Shown here: one piece after another, positions 33,654 to 40,343 of the stretch
How positions within the stretch are numbered: the stretch's first letter is position 1
How the letters are laid out: the number at the start of each line of letters is the position of its first letter
Origin: an uncultured Bacteroidales bacterium
Lineage (GTDB): Bacteria > Bacteroidota > Bacteroidia > Bacteroidales > WCHB1-69
Reading direction: 5' to 3'
Assembly: GCA_946186495.1 (NCBI GenBank)
Contig: CAMHNQ010000025.1
Span: 1-40,343 of the forward strand
DNA length: 40,343 nt
Translations under genes and position numbers: made by a program
Notes under the pieces: model-generated
Told to the model about the DNA's origin: nothing
What the model saw: only the letters and a program-made list of their open reading frames with translations
Databases searched by the model: none

Positions 33654-34889
33654 ATGGATCTAATTATCGGTGCTGGGATTTCCGGATTAAGTTATGCTGC
33701 GGCAACAAAGAATGATTATCTTATTATCGAGAAGGATAATGAGATAGGCGGTTATTGCAAGACAATCTATTCAGGTGATTATGTATGGGACTATTCAGGT
33801 CATTTTTTCCACTTTCAACGAGAGTGGGTTAAAGATTATGTGATGGGCCGATTGTCGGAAGTTGACATGCTCAAAGTTCACAAATTCACCCAAATATATT
33901 ATAAGGGGATTCTTGTAGATTTCCCTTTCCAAATGAATATACATCAGTTGGACAAAGAAGAGTTTATAGATTGCCTTTACGACCTTTTTAATGTCGATGG
34001 CAATGTGGAAATCACCTCTTTTAAAAGTATGTTATATGCGAAATTCGGTAAATCTATAGCAGAGAAATTTCTGATTCCATATAATGAGAAGTTGTATGCT
34101 ACGGATTTGGATAAATTAGACACCGATGCAATGGGGCGCTTTTTCCCATACGCCAACAGAGAGGAAATCATTCGAAATTTCAGAAATTCAAGCAACCAAT
34201 CATACAATGCTTTTTTTCTATATCCAAAACGAGGTGTCATCAAGGTGGTTGAATCAGTAGCCTCGCATGTGGATAGGTCTAAAATCAGTTTTAATGAATG
34301 GCTTGTTTCGGTAGATAGAGCCTCCGGGACGGCCGTCACGAACAAGAGAGCCTTGCGTTTTGACAACCTTATCTCCTCGGCCCCTTTCCCTAAGCTAATG
34401 GATATGTGTGGAATCGAATATGACAAATCCATCTACTCTTGGAACAAAGTCTTGGTGTTCAATCTTGGATTTGACAAAAAAGGGACTGAAATAAGAAACA
34501 ACTGGATTTATTTCCCAGATCGGGAACTGATTTTCTATCGTGTCGGTTTTTATGACAACATAATTGGCCAGGACAAGATGTCTTTATATGTGGAGATTGG
34601 TTTTAATCACGATGAACAGAACATTGATATACCGAAAATATTGGAAAGAACACTGTCTGACCTCAAGAAAGTGGGCATCATTTCAGATCAACAGTTAGTA
34701 GCTTCTCATCATGTGATGATGGATCCCGCATACGTACACATCACCCAGCAATCGGAAGAAGATAAAAAGCGGAAAAAGGAAATGCTCGCTCAATCCAACA
34801 TTTACTCGATTGGGCGTTATGGATCATGGACCTATTGCTCCTTGGAGGACAACATCGCAGAGGCGTTTGAGCTAGCGGAGGGAATATAA
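33654..34889 (+). CDS. FAD-dependent, UDP-galactopyranose mutase-like protein
   Basis: This is a 411-residue protein. The FAD-binding GAGISGLSYA motif is at residues ~6-15, followed by YLIIEKDNEIGGYCKTI and YSGHFFHF. The layout (Rossmann start, NEKLYATDL near 145, and a C-terminal SIGRYGSWTYCSLEDNIAEA FAD-closing segment) matches NAD(P)/FAD proteins related to UDP-galactopyranose mutase and protoporphyrinogen oxidase. It may make or modify a nucleotide sugar for the adjacent glycosyltransferase. The exact substrate cannot be told. Confidence 0.78.
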   Translation: MDLIIGAGISGLSYAAATKNDYLIIEKDNEIGGYCKTIYSGDYVWDYSGHFFHFQREWVKDYVMGRLSEVDMLKVHKFTQIYYKGILVDFPFQMNIHQLDKEEFIDCLYDLFNVDGNVEITSFKSMLYAKFGKSIAEKFLIPYNEKLYATDLDKLDTDAMGRFFPYANREEIIRNFRNSSNQSYNAFFLYPKRGVIKVVESVASHVDRSKISFNEWLVSVDRASGTAVTNKRALRFDNLISSAPFPKLMDMCGIEYDKSIYSWNKVLVFNLGFDKKGTEIRNNWIYFPDRELIFYRVGFYDNIIGQDKMSLYVEIGFNHDEQNIDIPKILERTLSDLKKVGIISDQQLVASHHVMMDPAYVHITQQSEEDKKRKKEMLAQSNIYSIGRYGSWTYCSLEDNIAEAFELAEGI

Positions 34890-34898
34890 AAATTATCC

Positions 34899-35090
34899 AC
34901 CCGAAAAAAGGCTGGAAACTGATACAATTCCGCTTGAACGTGACAAAGGGGTTGTTAGGGAGATGAGCGTCTTCAGCCCTCTCTTACGAACCACTGCCGC
35001 TGCTGCTCAATGATGCGCTTGTAGTTGCATTTCATCTTTTCGCTCAGGAAACTACGGGCGATAAGATTGTTAACCTTTGGCGGAAACTCC
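34899..35090. repeat. Duplicated convergent block, copy 1
   Basis: About 190 bp covering a plus-strand gene tail (pattern GWKLIQFRLNVTKGLLGR then stop) and the 3' end of hipT on the minus strand recur at ~36644-36840 with roughly 80% identity by eye. Confidence 0.75.
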
Positions 35091-35971
35091 ATAAAAAGAT
35101 CCAAAACTCGTTCGGTTCTTTTAGCAGGCAGTCCGATGCGCCGCCCGAATCGCTCGAAATCAGTCCGACACAAATGTCCTGTTCGGAGCATGGCATCGCT
35201 CGGCTCAATGTCGGGGGCGAGTCCACCTTTCAAACCCAAATCATCGCTTTCAAGATGAAGGCGGGTGTTCAGCAGGTCGTAAGCCGGTGCAAGCGCATAC
35301 TCGCCATTGCGATTGATGAGCGAAAAATTCTTCAGATGCGCATCCTCGTTTGCGTACAGGTAGTTGAATAACACCAGTTTGAAGAAGCGTTCCGTTTCCA
35401 CCATCCACGCCGGTACAACTGCCCGGATAGCATCGGCAATCATGGCGTAATGCCCATCATATTTGAAATTGCTGCCGGCACCCTGCTCGGTTTTGCCAAG
35501 CACCGATGCAAAATCTTCCATCGGATACTTCGTCAAGTCGGGTTTCACATCAAACCTTCGGGTGATATACACAGGTTGTCCTTTTGCACTGAAACACAAT
35601 GCATTCGCTGCCGTGTCAATACCATAAACCTGTGAGGCTATTTGCATGGTCAGATGTTCGTTGGCAGGAATTTGTTTGCGAGTTTGGAGATGAATAAGCG
35701 GAGCAGGTTTCAGGATGAAAGTACTCTGTTCCCCAGGGTGAGACAAACGGATATGCCCATACTCCACCACGGCCGAATATTTCTCCTGCACACCGGAGAT
35801 TGAAAGATTTCTCTGGTTTTCTTGCAGATCAGAGCTGGCATTAACGCCCTCAAAGTCAAAACCCAAGAATGGGGACACTTTCTCGCCATTGAAGAGCATC
35901 TTTAGTGCTAACGGTGAATAAGTATCGTGTCCAGGTTGCAAAGTAGCTGGACAAACGCCAATAGTTTTCAT
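34973..35971 (-). CDS. HipT-like kinase toxin (HipA C-terminal domain), module 2
   Basis: This 332-residue protein starts at 35971, where ATGA overlaps the hipS stop; the ATG at 36019 lies inside hipS. The Gly-rich loop has LSISGVQEK with Ser at positions 57 and 59, the same numbers as the autophosphorylation sites of E. coli O127:H6 HipT. Lys88 is in FILKP, the catalytic loop NEDAHLKNF is at 208-216 and the metal-binding AYDLLN at 230-235. In known HipBST, HipT phosphorylates TrpS. A strong GGAGG ribosome-binding site precedes the start, which is unusual for Bacteroidota. Confidence 0.9.
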   Translation of the reverse strand: MKTIGVCPATLQPGHDTYSPLALKMLFNGEKVSPFLGFDFEGVNASSDLQENQRNLSISGVQEKYSAVVEYGHIRLSHPGEQSTFILKPAPLIHLQTRKQIPANEHLTMQIASQVYGIDTAANALCFSAKGQPVYITRRFDVKPDLTKYPMEDFASVLGKTEQGAGSNFKYDGHYAMIADAIRAVVPAWMVETERFFKLVLFNYLYANEDAHLKNFSLINRNGEYALAPAYDLLNTRLHLESDDLGLKGGLAPDIEPSDAMLRTGHLCRTDFERFGRRIGLPAKRTERVLDLFMEFPPKVNNLIARSFLSEKMKCNYKRIIEQQRQWFVREG

Positions 35972-36294
35972 TTCCCCTCCTTTCTCAATGTCACATTGCC
36001 AATGCAGTCCATTCCGCAAATCATCTCCAACATCCCGAAAAAGTCATTGTCATCCACCTTGAAAGTTGCGCACATAGCTTTGCGATTGGTGCCTTCCGGT
36101 AACAAGTTGGTGAAAAATGGGAAGATACGACTGGAGCGGTAGGGCTTCTCTCTTTTGGGCAGCGACAATGCAATGGCAGGTGTTTCCGGATTGGCCAAAT
36201 AATGGGCGTTATAGGCGAATTCGTAGTCGTCTAGACCACGTTCTGTGAGCCGACCTGCGAGCCGGTTATCCAAATATACATCCACGGTTCTCAT
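35968..36294 (-). CDS. HipS-like protein (HipA N-terminal domain), module 2
   Basis: This 108-residue protein is the stand-alone HipA N-terminal subdomain. Seen: VDVYLDNRLAGRL, the PAIALSLPKRE strand, FPFFTNLLPEGTNRK, and a GNVTLRK end. It has the same layout as the module 1 HipS but only modest identity. It overlaps hipB upstream and hipT downstream by 4 bp each. Confidence 0.88.
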   Translation of the reverse strand: MRTVDVYLDNRLAGRLTERGLDDYEFAYNAHYLANPETPAIALSLPKREKPYRSSRIFPFFTNLLPEGTNRKAMCATFKVDDNDFFGMLEMICGMDCIGNVTLRKEGK

Positions 36295-36518
36295 TTTGCG
36301 TCATAATTATCGTTCAAGTATTGCGTTTCTTTGGTCTGGATAATCATCTCCAAGCCCAAGACCGTCATGATTCTCTGCAGCGTATGCAGCGAAGGGTTCC
36401 CTTTCCCTCGCTCAATATCCTTGATTGTGGCGATGCCCACCTCAGCGAATTCCGCCAAGTCTTGTTGCGACAACCCCAGTAGCGCTCTCCTTTTCTTGAT
36501 TATAGCTGCAATATCCAT
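36291..36518 (-). CDS. HipB-like helix-turn-helix regulator, module 2
   Basis: This 75-residue protein has an XRE-type helix-turn-helix at ~6-60: ALLGLSQQDLAEFAEVGIATIKDIERGKGNPS. The start at 36518 is chosen because the upstream frame runs through the -7 element and operators. It is the first gene of the second hipBST operon and is probably its repressor. Confidence 0.9.
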   Translation of the reverse strand: MDIAAIIKKRRALLGLSQQDLAEFAEVGIATIKDIERGKGNPSLHTLQRIMTVLGLEMIIQTKETQYLNDNYDAK

Positions 36519-36523
36519 CTTAA

Positions 36524-36601
36524 AGTATGTTTTATTGTACTTCGGCAGCAAAAATACATTTTTTCTGTTATATATTGCCAAAAAGTATAAAATATTATAC
36601 T
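36524..36601. promoter_or_regulatory. Two operators of hipBST module 2
   Basis: Two 18-bp palindromes, AGTATA-N6-TATACT at 36584-36601 (perfect, arms extendable to 10 bp) and a looser AGTATG-N6-TGTACT at 36524-36541, are 60 bp apart. They bracket the -7 element at 36548-36556. Confidence 0.8.
36548..36556 (-). promoter_or_regulatory. -7 element of hipBST module 2
   Basis: The minus strand reads TATTTTTGC, 30 bp before the hipB ATG at 36518. Confidence 0.65.
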
Positions 36602-36718
36602 TTTTATCCTGCAGTGCTGTGCATCGGGCATATCTTGACGGGTCACCCGAAAAGAGGCTGGAAGCTGATCCAGTTCCGATGGAACGTGACGAAGGGGCTG
36701 TTGGGGAGATGAGCGTTT

Positions 36719-36838
36719 TCAGCCCTCGCTTGCAAACCACTGCCGCCGCTGCTCAATGATGCGCTTGTAGTTTCGCTTCATCTTCTCGTTCAGGAAACAC
36801 CTGTCGATAAGGGAATAAACCTCTGCGGGAAAACGTGG
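36719..36838 (-). pseudogene. Relic of a third hipT (C-terminal ~38 codons)
   Basis: The minus strand reads RFPAEVYSLIDRCFLNEKMK and then NYKRIIEQRRQWFASEG, followed by TGA. This aligns with the last ~38 residues of the module 2 HipT (NYKRIIEQQRQWFVREG). The rest of the gene is missing. The flanking plus-strand gene tail is also duplicated (see 34899-35090). No gene was found in 36839-37141, apart from a 42-codon minus-strand frame at 36952-37080 that I cannot assign. Confidence 0.85.
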
Positions 36839-37083
36839 AGGGGATTGGGCTGGCGGGACTTTTGGAGAAGGTCGTGGGAGAGTTTCAAAACTGAACCCTT
36901 AGCCCTACACAGATACAGGGCCAGAAAACGATCATAGACGCAGTAGGCACCTTAGCTGCACATGGGTCCTTGTGGCGAACGGAAATAGTCGTTCGTGGTG
37001 GGTGGCAGTGTTTCAAAAACTTTGGTTTCCAGCGGTGTGCCTTTCAAAAAACGGGAGATGATGCTCCGAATTGGCCACATCAC

Positions 37084-38379
37084 TTAGCCCAACTTTCACT
37101 CCTACCAAGGCGCACTTCCCCTGTTTGTGGGGATTGGCGTTTCAGTCGGGAGGCCGCTGTGACCTACAGATTTTCATTTTCCTGAACGGAGCCTCCTTGT
37201 AGCTGAGCTTCCGGTAGATTTCGCGGGCCTGCTTCGACGGCTCGCTGCACTGCCGCAGTTCCACTTTCTCGCCCAGCGCGTTGAAGGCCGTCGTGGTGAC
37301 CAGCTTCTGGGTGGACATCCGCCTCACGATCTCCGTCCAGTAGGCGTTCTCCACCTTTCCCTTGAGCTGGTGGCGGATGGTGTTCACCACCCAGTAGGCC
37401 AGCATCCCGAGGAACAGGTGGGCGTCGCTGCGGTCGTCGCGCTGGTGGTAGATCGGGCGCAGGTTCAGGTCGGTCTTCAGCTGGCGGTTCATGCACTCGA
37501 TCTCGCGTATCAGGTTGTAGTAGTCCCAGGTGGTCTTCTCGTCGAAGGTCCGCACGTTGGTGCGCAGGAAATAGACCCCGTGGCCGGACTCCGCCTCCGA
37601 CAGGTCGCGTACCGTCCAGCTGATGCTACCCATGTTCTCCTTTTTCTTCTCATCGCGCTGGTATTCAATGTCGTAGAATTTCGCAACGGAGGGGTATTTC
37701 TCCCGCGCCCTGCCCACACGCTCGATGACCTTCTCGTAGTTCTTCGTCCCGCCTTTGCCCCGCAGGAACTCCTCCATGCGCAGCTGGTCGATGGCCTGCT
37801 TGCACAGCCACTCCGCGCCCACTTCGCGGGCATCGGTGTGCCGAACCGTGTCGAGGTCGATGTACTTGCCTGCCTCCTGCCGCGCCTGCTCCTCCCTGTT
37901 GTCGAAGCGGTCAATCTGCCCGTCTGTAATCATCTGCCGCCAGTACCGCTCCGCGTAGTCGCGCTCGGCAGGTTCGAGTCCCTCCAAAGGGCCGCCGAAA
38001 GCGTCTTTCTGATGGCGGTTGGCGAAGCGCGAGGTCAGCGCGGCAGCGATGCGGTGCATCTGGCGCGGCGTCAGCGCGGGCTCGAAGCCGATGTTCAGCA
38101 CGATGAGCGAGTGGACGGTGCCGCACACGTCGCGATATGACTCCTTGAGTCTGTAGTAAGGAGCCTCTTCGCCCGCTGCGGGGTCATGTCGCCATTGTAC
38201 GTTCGCGTGCATGGCGGCAAAAATACAACATGTTTTTTAAACGAAAGTGTCCTACAAAACGCAAATATTCCTCCCACTCACAAGACAAATATTGAATATC
38301 AGCGACTTGCAAAATCGAACCCTTGTGAACAACCCGAAATTTCGATGAAAAAATTTTTTAGGGGTGAAAGTTGGGATAA
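37084..38379 (-). mobile_element. IS1634-like insertion sequence, internally deleted
   Basis: A 1296-bp block is bounded by imperfect 21-bp inverted repeats at 37084-37104 and 38359-38379, with 19 of 21 positions matching. It contains a transposase remnant. The right end cuts into the FG-GAP gene. No target-site duplication was recognised. Confidence 0.65.
37142..38212 (-). pseudogene. IS1634-like transposase with central in-frame deletion
   Basis: This is a 356-residue frame. Residues ~1-155 match the N-terminus of Bacteroidota IS1634-type transposases (MHANVQWR...YYRLKESYRD). Residues ~165-356 match the C-terminal part, with FLRTNVRTFDEKTTWDYYNL, the ECMNRQLKTDLNLRPIYHQ helix carrying the final acidic residue, and LFLGMLAYWVVNTIRHQL. 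Family members are usually over 550 residues; the missing middle carries the first two catalytic Asp. It should be inactive, but its ends could be moved by another copy. The -7 element (38217-38225) almost touches the ATG. Confidence 0.75.
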
Positions 38380-39005
38380 ATATTGCTGCCCGTCTGGTCA
38401 ATGACCACCAACACGTCCAACTGCCCGTCCATGTTGAAATCGACCACTGCTACATTGCCGTCCTGCGGAATCCAGGAGGGAATACCGACGGTTTTCAATT
38501 CCGTCACGCTGTTTTGGGTCATGTCAGTGCGACTGGCGATGGAAACCCGGTAGATAGTGTTGCCGCAGATGAGCTCAGGGATGCTGTCTCCCAGCACATT
38601 GGCGGCGAAAGGCATGGCGCACCGGCCAACCTCGCTGACATCGTTCCTCCATGAGCGCCCCATGTTACCATCGGGCGGCCCGGCACAGAGCCGCTTGAGC
38701 GTGGCTGCATCATAAATCACGTTTCCAATATAGACCTCCGGCCAGCCGTCGCCGTTGAAGTCGGTGACAGAAACTACGCCCTCGCATGGGGTGTTCACGT
38801 CGGAGATGGCGAGCAGGTTGCCGTGAATGTCATAGGAACGGAGCACATGCGCGTCCCATGGCTGCTGCTGCACGTCTGTCGCGCAGTCTGCCTCCATCAT
38901 GTTGTCGGGCAGGACGGGCTGAGCGGAAATGCGGAACAACGATGACACGCAAAGCAAAGCGGTCCATGCGAAGCATATCGCTTTATTGCGAAAACCTCTC
39001 TCCAT
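38358..39005 (-). CDS. Exported FG-GAP/VCBS repeat protein, truncated by the IS
   Basis: This 215-residue protein starts at the ATG at 39005. A signal peptide ends near FRISAQ. The mature part has FG-GAP/VCBS-like calcium-binding repeats: VTDFNGDGWPEVYIGN (~105), a degenerate NVLGDSIPELICGN (~150) and VDFNMDGQLDVLVV (~195). It runs into the inverted repeat of the IS and stops there, so the C-terminus is lost. Family proteins are usually much longer. The ATG overlaps the stop of the ATPase remnant upstream. Confidence 0.7.
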   Translation of the reverse strand: MERGFRNKAICFAWTALLCVSSLFRISAQPVLPDNMMEADCATDVQQQPWDAHVLRSYDIHGNLLAISDVNTPCEGVVSVTDFNGDGWPEVYIGNVIYDAATLKRLCAGPPDGNMGRSWRNDVSEVGRCAMPFAANVLGDSIPELICGNTIYRVSIASRTDMTQNSVTELKTVGIPSWIPQDGNVAVVDFNMDGQLDVLVVIDQTGSNIYPNFHP

Positions 39006-40221
39006 CACATCCCCCACACCATAATCGTTCTCCCACTGTATTCGTACGGCTTGTGCCAGATGCGCTCGTCCCAGGTCTTCTCCTGCGTCCGGTCGAAGAC
39101 GATCAGGTGGCCCTCATCGATGACTGTGGAAATTTGCTTGAAATTAATTTTTGGTAAATGCCATTTGATATTCTCAAAGGTCTGTGCCTTTCGCGCACTA
39201 TTATTCCATTCTCTATACAATAGTCAATACTTTCCATGGTTGTGGTTGGGTTTAAATGCTCTTGATGGTAATGTAAGGGGAGAACGATTTGTCGCACATC
39301 GGAATCGTCCAATAAATTATATAAATAGTCAATATGCGTGTCGCGGCGGTAGATGATATTCTCTATGGCCTTGTCGATCATTTCGGGGATGATGCGGACG
39401 CTGCGGTCGCGGTTCTCCCGGATGTTCCAGGTCACCTCGTGTCCCAGCGCGTTCACCAACCAGGGTTGCCCTTCAGTAGCGTCCCATACCATCGGGAAAC
39501 AGGCTTCGTCAAACACTTGGCCGGTTTCGCGGGTGTGCTGCATGTAAAGCTCATGGATCTCTTCCTTGGAGAAGTTTCCCAGCCGCAGCGAGGTCGCCTT
39601 GATGTTGAAGGCCGAGCCGCCGGTGATGATGTCTTGGTTGGAGAGCACAATGCGGTAGTCGCGCACGTCGCGCACGCCGCACAGGATGACGCTTTGCGGA
39701 AAAGATGCGGGGCGATCGTTATAGCCCGAGCGGATTTGCCTGAGAATGCTGACCAGGCTGTCGCCGACCAAAGCGTCTATTTCATCGATAATGAGGACAA
39801 TAGGTTTGGCTATCCGTTCAGAAAGATACCGAAGATACGTGGCTAACATCGCATCCTTGCCTTCTTGCTGCACCTCGTCGCGTGTCCGCAGCGGCATGTC
39901 GCTCTTTAGCACGCTTCTGAATTGCATTGCCAAGGTGTCAACGGTGGATTTCACCACGCTCTGCGCGTCGTTGCGCGAAGCCTGGCCGCCCTCCACGTTG
40001 GCATAGACGGCGATGTAGTCATCCTCCCGGTTCAGGTAGTCGCGCAGGGCAAGCATACAAGAGGTCTTGCCCGTCTGTCGGGGCGCGTGCATCACGAAAT
40101 AGCGTTGCTGGCGAATGAGCGTCAGAATGTCGTCCAAATCGAAACGGCTCAACGGCTCAATCGTGTAGTTGATGTCGGGCTTCTGTGGTCCAGCAGTGTT
40201 GAAGAATCTTTCCTTTTGAAT
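39005..40221 (-). pseudogene. Decayed AAA ATPase gene
   Basis: The main frame (40221 to 39103) reads KERFFNTAGPQKPDINYTIE, then the P-loop HAPRQTGKTS and Walker B PIVLIIDEIDAL, typical of the ATP-binding proteins with a C-terminal PD-(D/E)XK domain. The codon where ATG is expected is ATT (40219-40221), with a -7 element just upstream (40233-40241). After 39103 the coding sense moves to another frame that holds only the C-terminal tail (DEGHLIVFDRTQEKTW...GRTIMVWGM). The nuclease core between is deleted. A TTG at 40152 could permit a shortened product. Confidence 0.7.
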
Positions 40222-40232
40222 TTAATTTGGCT

Positions 40233-40241
40233 GCAAAGATA
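40233..40241 (-). promoter_or_regulatory. -7 element of the decayed ATPase gene
   Basis: The minus strand reads TATCTTTGC, 12 bp from the probable former start. Nothing further was recognised up to 40343. Confidence 0.6.
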
Positions 40242-40343
40242 CAGTTTTTCCAATCATGGAGTGACAGGATTCCAAAACCGGTCACAACACCGTCACCGTC
40301 CCTTTTTTCACAAATGATTTCCCAAAAAGATTGGAATAGCGTA

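Noticed and set aside
36952-37080. 42-codon minus-strand frame beside the IS left end
   Set aside because: It has protein-like composition, but I could not assign it to a family or show that it continues the FG-GAP gene.
37960-37985. tRNA T-loop-like string (GGTTCGAGTCCC)
   Set aside because: It lies within conserved codons of the transposase on the minus strand, and no acceptor or anticodon stem surrounds it.
37370-38140. Plus-strand frame of 256 codons
   Set aside because: It is the shadow of the transposase on the minus strand and has no recognisable domain.

Overview
The window looks like a chromosomal segment of a Bacteroidales bacterium (Bacteroidota), probably from a gut-type or other anaerobic habitat. 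The evidence is the repeated Bacteroidota -7 promoter element (TAnnTTTGC) ahead of many genes, the scarcity of Shine-Dalgarno sequences, and gene families typical of the group: SPOR protein, YfhO, DUF937, LD-carboxypeptidase plus D-Ala-D-Ala dipeptidase, PepSY-like lipoprotein and split HipA. No rRNA, tRNA or CRISPR array was found. Species cannot be told from the sequence.

Layout. 1-3711: a decayed ATPase fragment, a DUF937 protein, an ECF sigma factor coupled to a small membrane protein, and an AbiE-type (type IV) toxin-antitoxin pair with operator-like palindromes. 3900-6606: two paralogous secreted proteins of unknown function whose promoter and signal-peptide region is an almost identical ~187-bp direct repeat. 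6630-9970: an AAA ATPase (DUF4143 type) behind three 33-bp-spaced repeats, galactokinase, then a deleted relic copy of the same ATPase and a small membrane protein. 9960-14447: envelope and secreted proteins: a frameshifted LD-carboxypeptidase/D-Ala-D-Ala dipeptidase fusion, an M64 metallopeptidase, an unknown secreted protein and a PepSY-like lipoprotein. 14657-19554: folD, a SPOR protein, a ~390-bp non-coding element with terminal inverted repeats, then a four-gene run of DRTGG protein, anti-sigma-like ATPase, FeFe-hydrogenase-like iron-sulfur protein and manganese-type transporter.

19651-26205: prfA, a chagasin-like protease inhibitor, a glycosyltransferase, a LytTR regulator with a degenerate receiver, an ISAs1 transposase relic, CvpA, gmhA and another glycosyltransferase. 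26206-36840 is the most notable part. Two complete tripartite HipB-HipS-HipT kinase toxin-antitoxin modules lie about 7 kb apart, each behind 18-bp palindromic operators. With them are a relic hipB, a relic hipT 3' end, an AAA-ATPase/PD-(D/E)XK gene, YfhO, a fic relic, a glycosyltransferase stub, a glycosyltransferase and a UDP-galactopyranose-mutase-like flavoprotein. 37084-40343: an internally deleted IS1634-like element bounded by 21-bp inverted repeats, a truncated FG-GAP secreted protein and a decayed AAA ATPase.

Taken together the window mixes conserved housekeeping genes (prfA, folD, galK, gmhA, cvpA) with accessory cassettes in several stages of duplication and decay. The clearest candidates for further work are the paired HipBST loci with their operator arrays, the ATPase cassette with its 33-bp repeat triad, and the hydrogenase-like sensory operon.
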